A DNA stretch of 32,163 nucleotides from Bacillota bacterium (GTDB taxonomy: Bacteria > Bacillota > Clostridia > SK-Y3), in the NCBI GenBank assembly GCA_022360955.1, contig JAKSBV010000249.1, forward strand, positions 1 to 32,163, given 5' to 3'. Positions 17,382 through 25,570 of this stretch are shown one piece after another. Each line of letters begins with the position of its first letter. Positions within the stretch are counted from its first letter, which is position 1. The notes below the pieces were generated by a model that did not search any database, was not told the origin of the DNA, and saw nothing but the letters and a program-made list of their open reading frames with translations. The translations under genes were made by a program, and so were the position numbers.

Positions 17382-17444
17382 GAGTCGAGGGGACGGTTCT
17401 TCTGACTCATTTTCGATGAGTCAGAAGAACCGTCCCCTCGACTC
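17382..17444. repeat. perfect 29-bp hairpin repeat (GGGGACGGTTCTTC type)
   Basis: The left arm 17382-17410 and right arm 17416-17444 are exact reverse complements with a five-base loop (TTTCG). The arm starts GAGTCGAGGGGACGGTTCTT. This type of AGAACCGTCCCC hairpin is dispersed in many Firmicutes genomes (from memory). It lies between the Cys-rich gene and the cysteine-desulfurase gene; without a T run it is more likely a mobile palindrome than a classic terminator. Confidence 0.85.
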
Positions 17445-17471
17445 GAACTTTTTGGAGGTGATGGATAAGGC

Positions 17472-18608
17472 ATGATATATCTTGACAATGCTGCAACATC
17501 ATGGCCAAAACCGGAAGCGGTCTATGATGAAATGATAAATTGCATGAAAACCTATGGGGCCAACCCGGGACGAAGCGGTCATAAAATGGCAATAGAAGCC
17601 AGTGAAAAGATTTACGAATGCCGGGAAAACCTGTGCAAGTTGTTCGGTATTTCCGATGCGTTGTGTGTTTCTTTCACCGGCAATACGACCGAAGCGTTGA
17701 ATATGGGAATAAAAGGATTATTGGGCCCGGGGGATCATGCAATTACGACCAGCATGGAGCATAATTCGGTGATACGACCCTTGAAGAAATTGGAATCTTT
17801 AGGTGTGCAGACATCGGTTGTTAAAGCAGATGCCTATGGAAGAGTCGGTGTCGAAAGTATTTTAAAACATATCAATAAGAAGACGAAACTGATTGTGATG
17901 ACCCATGCCTCAAATGTAAACGGAACCATGAATCCCATTCGAGACATCGGGGAAATTGCGAAACGGCATCATGTGGTCTATATGGTTGATGCCGCACAAA
18001 CGGCAGGCGTCTGCCCGATTGATGTGGAACAGATGAATATTGATATTCTGGCATTTCCGGGACATAAAGGGTTATTGGGTCCCCAAGGTACGGGGGGCCT
18101 GTATGTCAGAGAAGGAATCATACTGGATACACTCAAAGAAGGAGGTACGGGCAGCTTGTCCGAAAGCCCCTGCCAGCCGGATATCCTGCCGGACAAATAC
18201 GAAAGCGGCACCTTGAATACGCCGGGGATTGCAGGACTGAATGAAGGCATTAAGTATTTGCTTGACACCGGTGTTGCCGAAGTGATGAGACACGAAAGAG
18301 AGCTCACCCGGTATATGCTTGAAGGGTTGTACGATATCCCTAAAGTGACGGTTTACGGCACACAAGCACCGGAACAGCGTGTGGGTGTTATATCTGTCAA
18401 TATCAAAGGAAAAGACTGTATAGAGGTGTGCGGCGAACTTGACGAAAAATACGGCATAGCCTCAAGGGGAGGTCTTCATTGTGCCTATCTGGCCCATCAA
18501 ACCATAGGTACTTTGGAATCGGGCACCATAAGGCTCAGCCTGGGAGGCTTCAATACAAAGAAGGAAATCGACCTGGCATTACAAGCCATCGGTGAAATAG
18601 CAAAATAG
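17472..18608 (+). CDS. cysteine desulfurase-like PLP enzyme (aminotransferase class V)
   Basis: A 378-residue fold-type I PLP enzyme of the NifS/Csd-like family. Start MIYLDNAATSWPKPEAV. H97 (SMEHNSV) stacks on PLP, D173 and Q176 lie in VDAAQTAG, the PLP lysine is K199 (FPGHKGLLGPQGTGG) and the sulfur-accepting cysteine is C337 (SRGGLHCAYLAHQ). All key residues are present, so it should release sulfur from cysteine. GGAGGTG lies 11 bases before the ATG, a somewhat long spacing. It sits directly before the Cys-rich array, after a Cys-rich gene. It could supply sulfur for metal-sulfur or persulfide chemistry there, or simply be a neighbour. No iscU partner is adjacent. Confidence 0.9.
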   Translation: MIYLDNAATSWPKPEAVYDEMINCMKTYGANPGRSGHKMAIEASEKIYECRENLCKLFGISDALCVSFTGNTTEALNMGIKGLLGPGDHAITTSMEHNSVIRPLKKLESLGVQTSVVKADAYGRVGVESILKHINKKTKLIVMTHASNVNGTMNPIRDIGEIAKRHHVVYMVDAAQTAGVCPIDVEQMNIDILAFPGHKGLLGPQGTGGLYVREGIILDTLKEGGTGSLSESPCQPDILPDKYESGTLNTPGIAGLNEGIKYLLDTGVAEVMRHERELTRYMLEGLYDIPKVTVYGTQAPEQRVGVISVNIKGKDCIEVCGELDEKYGIASRGGLHCAYLAHQTIGTLESGTIRLSLGGFNTKKEIDLALQAIGEIAK

Positions 18609-18653
18609 CAAACCTTTTATTAAAAATATTTCTAATATTATGTAATCCCAGTA

Positions 18654-18681
18654 ACCGAATTCCTGCTTTTTGCATAAGATG
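18654..18681 (+). promoter_or_regulatory. sigma-K-like promoter, Cys-rich gene at 18905
   Basis: AC (18654-18655) inside GTAACCGAAT, 17 bases, then CATAAGATG (18673-18681). It differs from CATANNNTA only in the last base. The surrounding GTAACCGAAT is shared with the boxes of several paralogs. The leader down to the gene is about 220 bases and holds no ORF. Confidence 0.6.
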
Positions 18682-18904
18682 AATTATAGGATTGCAGTCT
18701 TATAGAGGCAGCAGAAGGTTTATGTTTTGCCTTTGGCTCGCCGGCGGGTAAGGTTAAAGAGACTCGGGATAAAGTATTTTTTAGAAGACTATGTAACCTA
18801 TTCACTGCTTACTTCATATGATGTTATTGTAAGTATTTAAATCCGAAAGTCGGCATTGGAAGAAGATATTAACCTAAAATCCATCAAGAAAGGAGATTTT
18901 GTGA

Positions 18905-19474
18905 ATGCAAAAAATTGTTAAAAGATATGAAAGAGATTATGATAAAAAGGTGAAATGCCCGCCTGCTCCGCCTATTTGTGCGGATTGCGAACCCAAGCAC
19001 CCTTGCCCCCAAGGCCTTCTTTCCGCTTGTTGTACAGGTGCAGGACTGCAAAACCTGAGTTCGTGCCCCACAACCCCTCGCTCTCTGGTGTGTGCGACTA
19101 TTGATACTACGTGTTTGTGCAAGCCGCTGGTTGCGGTAGATTTTACCTCTATTATTGCGGCTACGGTTAATGCGGGAGAGAGTCTGACGCTGACTTTCCA
19201 GGTGAGAAAGAGCTGCACTAACGGCCTGAACATTGAATGCGGAACCTGGACGTTTGTAAGAGATTTTGAAGCCGGTACGGGCAGCTTGATTACAAGCGAT
19301 TCCTTCGGATTTATTTTCTGTGACTGCAACCCCTGCCCTGCTTGCTGCACCTATGCGGTTGAACTGGTTTCGTGTACTGCAACCCCTGCCGCCACTGCTA
19401 CAGTCTTTACAGGCAGCTTCAGCATTTCTGCCCCGACAGTTTCCATAACAGCCGTTGACGCTTGCCCTCAGTAA
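18905..19474 (+). CDS. Cys-rich array protein 1 (single type-2 domain)
   Basis: 189 residues with 19 cysteines (10%), no signal peptide and no membrane helix. The header runs C18-x6-C25-x2-C28-x5-C34-x7-C42-C43 (KCPPAPPICADCEPKHPCPQG, then CCTGAG). Then follow SSCPTTPRSLVCATIDTTCLCKP, a beta-rich core with LTLTFQVRKSC and IECGTWTF, the tetra-Cys knot FCDCNPCPACCTYAVEL, and the C-terminal APTVSITAVDACPQ. This is the plainest member of the paralogous family. It may correspond to a Pfam DUF family (I suspect DUF4489, unchecked). The cysteines fit disulfide cross-linking or metal binding in a spore layer; this is inferred. AAAGGAGA precedes the ATG. Confidence 0.8.
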   Translation: MQKIVKRYERDYDKKVKCPPAPPICADCEPKHPCPQGLLSACCTGAGLQNLSSCPTTPRSLVCATIDTTCLCKPLVAVDFTSIIAATVNAGESLTLTFQVRKSCTNGLNIECGTWTFVRDFEAGTGSLITSDSFGFIFCDCNPCPACCTYAVELVSCTATPAATATVFTGSFSISAPTVSITAVDACPQ

Positions 19475-19519
19475 TTACAGCCGTTGGTCCGGAAGAATAA
19501 GAGGTTGTTTTGAAACACG

Positions 19520-19560
19520 GTTAACAAAAGGGCCCCTCCATCTAAGGCTCTTTTGTTAAC
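19520..19560 (+). terminator. hairpin after array protein 1
   Basis: GTTAACAAAAGGGCC (19520-19534) pairs with GGCTCTTTTGTTAAC (19546-19560), with one G-T pair. The right arm contains TTTT. The 19561-19716 leader of the next gene shows no exact sigma-K box. Confidence 0.6.
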
Positions 19561-19716
19561 ACTATAATGGTGAAACATTGTAATCCGTTGATTGGTATGA
19601 TGCAGAGTCGTTTTATCAAACTTGGCATTGAGATTATAGAGTTGTCTGGTGCTATCAAAGGTTTTATAACCCCGATGAATAGAAGTTTAGAACAATGACG
19701 AAAGGAGATTTAATAA

Positions 19717-20328
19717 ATGGCTAAAAGATGTTGTAGAGGCTATGACAGGAAAGTGAAGTGTCCCCCTGCTCCGCCTATTTGTGCAGATTGCGGCCCGCCT
19801 AAGCATCCTTGCCCGCAAGGTTCTGTTTTCGCTTGCTGTACAGGTTCGGGATTGCAGAACACGAGTGCATGTCCCACGACCCCCCGTTCTCTGGTATGTT
19901 GCACCGTTGATACCACTTGTCTGTGCAAACCGCTTGTTACATTGAATTATAATTCCATTATTAATGCAAGTATTACGGTAGATAATCCTACCGTTGGGGC
20001 TACAGACGCAGGCTTGAGCCTTACGCTGACTTTCCAAGTGAAAAAAAGCTGTACCAACGGCCAGAACATTGAATGCGGCAGCTGGACGTTCACACGAAAT
20101 GTGAATAATATCACCGGTGGTGCCAGTGTCACGGCGGTAACGAGTGATTCCTTCGGTTTTACGTTCTGTGACTGCAATCCGTGCCCAGCTTGCTGTACGT
20201 ATTCCGTTGAATTGGCATCCTGTACGCTTGTTTCTAACGGTGGTGACGCTAATACAGTATTCGCCGCAAACTTTGGCATTAGCGTACCGACGGTTATTTT
20301 ACAGGCAAACGACGCGTGCCCGCAGTGA
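19717..20328 (+). CDS. Cys-rich array protein 2 (single type-2 domain)
   Basis: 203 residues with about 22 cysteines, closely related to the protein before it. Start MAKRCCRGYDRKVKCPPAPP, then CADCGPPKHPCPQG, ACPTTPRSLVCCTVDTTCLCKP, FQVKKSCTNGQNIECGSWTF and FCDCNPCPACCTYSVEL, ending NDACPQ. Two extra cysteines lie at residues 5-6 and one after LVC. A longer, Thr/Val-rich insertion (VTAVTSDSFGF) precedes the knot. GAAAGGAGA precedes the ATG. No AC-N17-CATANNNTA box is found in its leader; GGTATGATG near 19594 is only a degenerate likeness, so it may be read from the gene upstream despite the hairpin. Confidence 0.8.
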   Translation: MAKRCCRGYDRKVKCPPAPPICADCGPPKHPCPQGSVFACCTGSGLQNTSACPTTPRSLVCCTVDTTCLCKPLVTLNYNSIINASITVDNPTVGATDAGLSLTLTFQVKKSCTNGQNIECGSWTFTRNVNNITGGASVTAVTSDSFGFTFCDCNPCPACCTYSVELASCTLVSNGGDANTVFAANFGISVPTVILQANDACPQ

Positions 20329-20380
20329 TGTTAAGTACCTCGCTCAAAGCGATAGATGGATGATTAACAATAGGGTTGAC

Positions 20381-20411
20381 AAAAAAGCCTGCGGTTTCCG
20401 GAGGCTTTTTT
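20381..20411 (+). terminator. rho-independent terminator after array protein 2
   Basis: AAAAAAGCCT (20381-20390) pairs with AGGCTTTTTT (20402-20411), followed by TGT. The loop GCGGTTTCCGG also appears after array proteins 3 and 4 (as GCGATTTCCGG and GCGGTTTTCGG), so the terminator has been duplicated with the genes. Confidence 0.85.
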
Positions 20412-20465
20412 GTCGGATGTGTCAAGAGGTGTGCAATAACTTTGCAATGTTATGTTATTAAAGTA

Positions 20466-20493
20466 ACCGAACACATTAGTTTTTCATACAGTG
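20466..20493 (+). promoter_or_regulatory. sigma-K-like promoter, Cys-rich gene at 20597
   Basis: AC (20466-20467) in GTAACCGAAC, 17 bases, then CATACAGTG (20485-20493); the final base differs from CATANNNTA. The downstream AAGCAGAAGG is shared with the leader of array protein 1. Confidence 0.55.
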
Positions 20494-20596
20494 AAGTATA
20501 AGCTGCAATGCTATAGAATGAAGCAGAAGGAAAACATGAACGTATAAATGGAGTGAATGGAGTTGAATATGAGTATGATGAAAGGGAGGTTTAAGG

Positions 20597-21196
20597 ATGA
20601 AAAGTGGAGCATATAAAAGAAAGCATGAAGGTTTTGTGAGTTGTCCGCCCTCTGCGCCTATTTGTGCAGATTGTTTCCCCAAGCACCCTTGTCCGCAGAA
20701 TGCTGTTTTCAGCTGCTGCACAGGTGCAGGGCTGCAAGATGTGAGCGCATGTCCGACGACACCGCTTTCACTGGTATGTGCAACCATTGATACTACGTGC
20801 TTGTGCAAGCCGTATGTCCAATTAGATTACAGCGCCATGATTACGACGGAAATTATGGTAGATGTGGGCCCGTCATTGATAGACGGAGGGGTCACCTTCG
20901 TATTGACTTTTCAGGTGAAAAAACGTTGTGATAACGGCCAGAGCATCGAATGCGGCAATTGGACGTTTACAAAAAGCATTAGTTCCGGTACCAATACGAT
21001 TGTTGCTTTGACAACGGGCGATGCATTTAAGTTCAGGTTCTGTGACTGCAATCCTTGTCCGGCTTGCTGCATATATTCTGTTGACCTGGTGTCCTGTGAG
21101 GTATCCGAATTTGGTGATGTTGACAGTTCTATGATAAGGTTTGGTATTAGTGCACCAACGGTTACTTTACTGGCAACCGACACTTGTCCGCAGTGA
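20597..21196 (+). CDS. Cys-rich array protein 3 (single type-2 domain)
   Basis: 199 residues with about 19 cysteines. It has the family header SCPPSAPICADCFPKHPCPQN, then SACPTTPLSLVCATIDTTCLCKP, LTFQVKKRCDNGQSIECGNWTF and the knot FCDCNPCPACCIYSVDLVSC, and ends APTVTLLATDTCPQ. It is somewhat diverged (R to L in PRS, T to I after the knot). GAAAGGGAGG fixes the ATG. It has its own promoter-like box and terminator, so it is a separate unit. Confidence 0.8.
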   Translation: MKSGAYKRKHEGFVSCPPSAPICADCFPKHPCPQNAVFSCCTGAGLQDVSACPTTPLSLVCATIDTTCLCKPYVQLDYSAMITTEIMVDVGPSLIDGGVTFVLTFQVKKRCDNGQSIECGNWTFTKSISSGTNTIVALTTGDAFKFRFCDCNPCPACCIYSVDLVSCEVSEFGDVDSSMIRFGISAPTVTLLATDTCPQ

Positions 21197-21248
21197 TCTG
21201 AGCGGATTTGTTTGAGATAATCAATGTATGATCGGGCATCATATTAGC

Positions 21249-21279
21249 AAAGAAGCCTGCGATTTCCGGAGGCTTCTTT
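21249..21279 (+). terminator. terminator after array protein 3
   Basis: AAAGAAGCCT (21249-21258) pairs with AGGCTTCTTT (21270-21279) around GCGATTTCCGG. It is a homolog of the terminator at 20381-20411. Confidence 0.8.
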
Positions 21280-21442
21280 GTGGTGCGGCCGGTCGAATCG
21301 CCGGTTCGGTACCCAGGGTTTTAGTGTGCATGAGGTCGTCTCCATGTCTTGTTTTCCAATGCAGAGCTATCTTTGAAAAGCCTCCTATGCAAATACATCA
21401 ACGGATACAAAATAACACAATAGCCTTATTTCATTATAGGTA

Positions 21443-21470
21443 ACTTAATAGGCGGTCTTTTCATACTATA
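21443..21470 (+). promoter_or_regulatory. sigma-K-like promoter, Cys-rich gene at 21563
   Basis: AC (21443-21444), exactly 17 bases, then CATACTATA (21462-21470), a full match to AC-N17-CATANNNTA. Confidence 0.65.
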
Positions 21471-21562
21471 AGATGTAAGCTGTAATAGGCAGATGAGGGA
21501 AAAGGAAATAGAGGTATGGAAGAAATGGAGGTTTAATACGATGATGAAAGGAGCTTTGACGG

Positions 21563-22699
21563 GTGAAAAGTGAAGAGTGTGGTAAAGCGTATAAAAAACC
21601 GGTGAAGTGTCCCCCTGCGGCCTCTGCTCGTGCAGACTGGGGAGCACCCAATCAGCCTTGCCCCCAAAGTGTGATTGTTAATTGCTGTACGGGAACAGGT
21701 TTGACACCGTTTGTGCTGCAATCGCCCATACTAAGTTTGGACGCACCTGTATCGATGGTGCATGCCGCGCTGGATACGACCTGCCAGCGCAAGCCTGTGG
21801 TTAACGTTGCGTTTGATTGTATGATTACCCATTCGGCTGATTCACCGGGCACAGCCGTATCTCTTGTTTTCCGGTTGAAAAGGTATTGTGAGGACGGACA
21901 AGAGGTTGAATGCGGTACCTGGACCCACACCAGGAGTCAAACTGCCGGTTTTGATGAGGGAAGTTTCGGGTTCGCCATTTGTGAACAAAATCTCCGCCCG
22001 GACTGTTGTAGATATGCGGTTGAATTAATGAATATTATTCTGGAGGAAGGGATGAATGCTACAATAGCCATCAGCGTACCCGCTCTTAAAATAGTGGCTG
22101 CGGAAATGTGTGGCGGCGGGAAGACGGATGGTTTGCCTGATGTAGATTTTTGTGCAGAGACCTTGGGAACTTATGGGGAGCGAAAAGCAAAATGTCATAC
22201 GGCAGTCCCGGTTTGTGCAGAGTGTGAACCCAAGCGTCCCAACCCCCAAGGGACTGTCTTTCATTGCTGCACAGGTGCGGACCTGCAAGCAACAAATACA
22301 TGTCCCGCTATTCCTCGTTCCCTGGCATGTGTAACCCTTGATACCAAGTGCCTGTGCAGGCCGCTGGCGGTACTGGCTTTTAGCGCCGTTATTACGGCTG
22401 CAGTTCCGTTGAATGAAAGCCTTATATTGGCTTTTCAAGTGAAAAAGTCCTGTAACAACGGTCAGGGTATTTCCTGCGGTACCTGGTCAACTTCTCTCAA
22501 TAGCGTTGCAGGGTCAGAGAGCGGGCTGACAGAGAGGAATGTCTTTACCTTCACGTTTTGCGACTGTCTCCCCGCTTCCGATTGCTGTACCTATACCGTT
22601 GATTTGCTGCCTGACACCGTTTCCGATCCGTTTACGGGCAGTTTTAGTATTGCGATGCCCACGGTTGCCGTAATGGCTGTCGATGCTTGTCCGCGGTGA
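21563..22699 (+). CDS. Cys-rich array protein 4 (two domains, cysteines being lost)
   Basis: 378 residues, type-1 plus type-2 domain, but with only about 30 cysteines where siblings of the same length have 36-39. In domain 1, CADC has become ARADW, LVCA has become MVHA, TTCLCKP has become TTCQRKP, and the CDCNPCPGCC knot has become CEQNLRPDCC. In domain 2, HPCPQG has become RPNPQG and CDCNPCPACC has become CDCLPASDCC. The start is GTG where the homologous leader of the next gene has ATG. The frame is intact over 1.1 kb, so it may still be made, but its cysteine framework is clearly relaxed. GAAAGGAGC precedes the start. Confidence 0.75.
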   Translation: MKSEECGKAYKKPVKCPPAASARADWGAPNQPCPQSVIVNCCTGTGLTPFVLQSPILSLDAPVSMVHAALDTTCQRKPVVNVAFDCMITHSADSPGTAVSLVFRLKRYCEDGQEVECGTWTHTRSQTAGFDEGSFGFAICEQNLRPDCCRYAVELMNIILEEGMNATIAISVPALKIVAAEMCGGGKTDGLPDVDFCAETLGTYGERKAKCHTAVPVCAECEPKRPNPQGTVFHCCTGADLQATNTCPAIPRSLACVTLDTKCLCRPLAVLAFSAVITAAVPLNESLILAFQVKKSCNNGQGISCGTWSTSLNSVAGSESGLTERNVFTFTFCDCLPASDCCTYTVDLLPDTVSDPFTGSFSIAMPTVAVMAVDACPR

Positions 22700-22752
22700 G
22701 TCAGCGCTCCCTGCGGAACGATAAACGGATGATTAAAGGTAACCGGCAGCAG

Positions 22753-22832
22753 CCTGAAAATACATTTGACCAAATAATAATGCTGCGTTTTTTGTATAAA
22801 TATAAGGCCCATTTTAAAGTTAGGCATCTATA
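22753..22832 (-). mobile_element. MITE-like element, partial copy 2
   Basis: Read on the minus strand this matches the left half of the element at 7210-7313: TATAGATGCCTAACTTTAAA, then AAAAAACGCAGCAT. It shares a further segment, CCTGAA..TACATTTGA, with the copy at 24289-24368, but the second terminal repeat is not present. It separates array protein 4 from a decayed terminator (AGCCTGCGGTTTTCGGAGG, about 22841-22859) of the type found after proteins 2 and 3. Confidence 0.6.
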
Positions 22833-22909
22833 ACAGCAGAGCCTGCGGTTTTCGGAGGATTTGTCGTTGAATACGGCCGGAGATATAGAATAAGCGGTAA
22901 TATTATGTA

Positions 22910-22937
22910 ACCGAATGCATCCTTCTTTCATACTATA
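22910..22937 (+). promoter_or_regulatory. sigma-K-like promoter, Cys-rich gene at 23045
   Basis: AC (22910-22911) in GTAACCGAATGCAT, exactly 17 bases, then CATACTATA (22929-22937): a full match to AC-N17-CATANNNTA. Confidence 0.65.
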
Positions 22938-23044
22938 AAAATATAAACTGCAATACCATAGGGTGAAGCAGGATAAAGATGTGAAAGTGTAAAAAGGATA
23001 TATGGAACGGATGATTCCTATAATGATGAAAGGAGCGTTGATGG

Positions 23045-24193
23045 ATGAAAAGTGAAGAGCGTCAAAAAGTCTATAAAAAGCCCGTGAAATGTCCGCCGGC
23101 CGGCCCGGTTTGTGCGGATTGCGAACCGCCCAAGCATCCTTGCCCGCAAAATGTGATTTTAAATTGCTGTACGGGTACAGGGCTGGCTCCGACTATTATA
23201 CAACTGCCCCAATTAATTCTCAATACGCCTATATCGCTGGTTTGCGCTGCGTTGGATACGACCTGTCTGTGTAAGCCTATGGTCAAAGTTGAGTTTGACT
23301 GTATCATTATCAATTCGGTCGGCGACTTTTTACCCGAGTCCCTTGTCTTTCGATTGAAAAAATCTTGTGATAACGGACAGGAGGTTGAATGCGGTATCTG
23401 GGCACATTCTAGAAATGCATCCGCTAATCTTGATGAGAGGTCCTTTAGATTCGTATTCTGTGACTGCAGTCCCTGCCCCGGCTGTTGTACCTATTCCGTT
23501 GAATTAGTTGATATCATCTTACCACAGGAGCAGGTTACGATAGGCATTAATGGGCCGACCCTTAAGGTGACGGCAATAGAAACTTGTGATGACCGGAAGA
23601 TAGGCTGTCCTTCGGCAGCGCCTCTTTGTGCGGAGAGCGGGAGAACTTATGCCGGACGGAAAATGGAGGTCCATAGCGCAGCCCCGGTTTGCGCGGATTG
23701 TGAGCCCAAGCATCCCTGTCCCCAAGGGGTTATTTTCAATTGTTGTACGGGCGCAGGCATTCAAAACACAGGTGCGTGTCCCCCTACCCCTCGTTCTCTG
23801 TTATGTGTAACGATTGATACCACATGCTTGTGCAGGCCGCGGGTCGTACTGGATTTCAGCGCTATTATTGCAGCTGCGATTCCGCCTAACGAAACCCTTA
23901 TACTAACCTTCCAAGTGAAAAAGTCCTGTGACAACGGTCAGGAAATTCAATGCGGTTCCTGGTCTACTTTAATAAGCAGGGCTTTAGGGATAGAGTTGGG
24001 TCCGACAACAAGTGATTCCTTTAGCTTTACGTTCTGCGATTGCAATCCCTGTTCCGCTTGCTGCACCTATGCCGTTGAACTGGTATTTTGTGCCGCATTC
24101 AATGCGGATGATCCTACCCAGCCATTTACGGGCAGCTTTAGTATTGATGCGCCGACGGCTGTCGTAACGGCATTTGATGCTTGCCCGCAGTGA
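23045..24193 (+). CDS. Cys-rich array protein 5 (type-1 plus type-2 domain)
   Basis: 382 residues with about 38 cysteines. Domain 1 (type 1): KCPPAGPVCADCEPPKHPCPQN, LNCCTGTGLAP, then a hydrophobic stretch ending NTPISLVCAALDTTCLCKPMV in place of the type-2 ACPTTPRS segment, SCDNGQEVECGIW, FCDCSPCPGCCTYSVEL. Domain 2 (type 2): VCADCEPKHPCPQG, CCTGAGIQNTGACPPTPRS, SCDNGQEIQCGSW, FCDCNPCSACCTYAVEL, ending FDACPQ. The linker (CDDRKIGCPSAAPLCAES ...) contains extra cysteines and looks like a worn header. GAAAGGAGC precedes the ATG. Confidence 0.8.
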   Translation: MKSEERQKVYKKPVKCPPAGPVCADCEPPKHPCPQNVILNCCTGTGLAPTIIQLPQLILNTPISLVCAALDTTCLCKPMVKVEFDCIIINSVGDFLPESLVFRLKKSCDNGQEVECGIWAHSRNASANLDERSFRFVFCDCSPCPGCCTYSVELVDIILPQEQVTIGINGPTLKVTAIETCDDRKIGCPSAAPLCAESGRTYAGRKMEVHSAAPVCADCEPKHPCPQGVIFNCCTGAGIQNTGACPPTPRSLLCVTIDTTCLCRPRVVLDFSAIIAAAIPPNETLILTFQVKKSCDNGQEIQCGSWSTLISRALGIELGPTTSDSFSFTFCDCNPCSACCTYAVELVFCAAFNADDPTQPFTGSFSIDAPTAVVTAFDACPQ

Positions 24194-24288
24194 CGGTGGC
24201 ATGGACTTTAATGCTGCAGGATGAAGCAGTATAAAGATGTGAAGGTGTAAAGAGGATAAGGATTGCATAAAGATAGCGCACTTTATAC

Positions 24289-24368
24289 CTGAATACATTT
24301 GAACAGACAACGATGGTTCTGCGTTTTTTGTGTAAATGCAAATACCATTTTAAAGTTGGGCATCTGGA
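24289..24368 (-). mobile_element. MITE-like element, partial copy 3
   Basis: On the minus strand it reads from GCCCAACTTTAAAATGG through AAAAAACGCAGAACCATCGTTG, matching the left half of copy 1. It sits in the leader of array protein 6, between a segment homologous to the leader of protein 5 (GATGAAGCAG...AAAGATGTGAAGGTGTAAAGAGG) and the shared ribosome-binding region, so it was inserted or recombined there after duplication. Confidence 0.6.
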
Positions 24369-24395
24369 GTATGATAATGAAAGGAGCGTTGATGG

Positions 24396-25526
24396 ATGAA
24401 AAGTAAAGATGATCAAAAGGCATATAAAGGGCTGATCAAGTGCCCGCCTGCTGCCCCGGTTTGTGCGGATTGCGACCCCAAGCATCCTTGCCCGCAAGGT
24501 GTCATCTTTAATTGTTGTACGGGAGCAGGATTGGGTACGCTTGTTTTGCTGGAGCCCGTGCTGGACATTGATATACCTGTATCGGTGGTGTGTGCTGCGA
24601 TAGATACGACTTGTTTATGCAAGCCTGTGGTCAATGTTAGATTTGACTGTATTGTGACCAATTCAATTTTTGCCGGTTTGCAAACAGGTATCGTAGGCAC
24701 CCTTACCTTTCGGTTAAAAAAATCCTGTGATAGCGGACAGGAGATTGAGTGCGGTACTTGGATGTATACGAGAGATAATAACTTCGTCTTTGAAAATACC
24801 TCATTTGGGTTTGCATTCTGTGACTGCAATCCTTGTCCGGGCTGCTGTACGTATGCTGTTGAATTGGTGTCGGTGAATGATGAAGGAGCGGTTAACGTAA
24901 CACTGGCAATTCAGGGGCCGACTCTTCAGGTAGAGGCTGTAGAAGCTTGTGGTGACGCGAGAGGAGGCTGTACTTCCGTCCCGTCTTTTTGTGCGGCAGC
25001 GGGCATTGATGGGGTATCAAAGGGCAAATGTCCTCCGGCGGCCCCGGTTTGTGCAGACTGCCGGCCAAAGCATCCCTGTCCTCAAGGTGCTGTCTTTAAT
25101 TGCTGTACAGGTGCAGGCATACCGACCACAAGCGCATGTCCTTCTATCCCTCGTTCCCTGGTATGTGTAACGGTAGATACCACATGCTTGTGCAAGCCGC
25201 TGGTCGTATTGGATTTCAGTGCTGTTATCGGGTCGGTATTTCAATTGCAGGGAGAGCTTTTAGGCCTGGTCTTCCAGGTCAAAAAAACCTGTGATGACGG
25301 CCAGGAAATCGTGTGCGGCAATTGGTCATTTACCATAAATGTCATTCAAGCTTTGACGAGGAGTGATTCTTTTAAATTCACGTTCTGTGACTGCAATCCT
25401 TGTCCGGGCTGCTGCACCTATTCCGTGGAATTGGTTTCTTGTAGTATCGCCAATCCCGTTTTTCAGAGATTTAGTATTGAAGCACCGACGGCTGCGGTAA
25501 TAGCGGTGGATACTTGTCCCCAGTGA
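24396..25526 (+). CDS. Cys-rich array protein 6 (type-1 plus type-2 domain)
   Basis: 376 residues with about 39 cysteines, the best-preserved two-domain copy. Domain 1: KCPPAAPVCADCDPKHPCPQG, FNCCTGAGLG, DIPVSVVCAAIDTTCLCKP, SCDSGQEIECGTW, FCDCNPCPGCCTYAVEL. Domain 2: KCPPAAPVCADCRPKHPCPQG, CCTGAGIPTTSACPSIPRS, TCDDGQEIVCGNW, FCDCNPCPGCCTYSVELVSC, ending VDTCPQ. The leader has no AC-N17-CATANNNTA box; the part corresponding to the protein 5 promoter is missing, so it is probably cotranscribed with protein 5, 202 bases upstream. GAAAGGAGC precedes the ATG. Confidence 0.8.
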   Translation: MKSKDDQKAYKGLIKCPPAAPVCADCDPKHPCPQGVIFNCCTGAGLGTLVLLEPVLDIDIPVSVVCAAIDTTCLCKPVVNVRFDCIVTNSIFAGLQTGIVGTLTFRLKKSCDSGQEIECGTWMYTRDNNFVFENTSFGFAFCDCNPCPGCCTYAVELVSVNDEGAVNVTLAIQGPTLQVEAVEACGDARGGCTSVPSFCAAAGIDGVSKGKCPPAAPVCADCRPKHPCPQGAVFNCCTGAGIPTTSACPSIPRSLVCVTVDTTCLCKPLVVLDFSAVIGSVFQLQGELLGLVFQVKKTCDDGQEIVCGNWSFTINVIQALTRSDSFKFTFCDCNPCPGCCTYSVELVSCSIANPVFQRFSIEAPTAAVIAVDTCPQ

Positions 25527-25570
25527 CCATAAGATGCCGGGGTTATGTCCGGAATAGGGTTAAGGAAAAG

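Noticed and set aside
19580-19602. Sigma-K box before array protein 2 (GTAATCCG ... GGTATGATG)
   Set aside because: The spacing and both elements deviate from the pattern, so I did not list it as a promoter.
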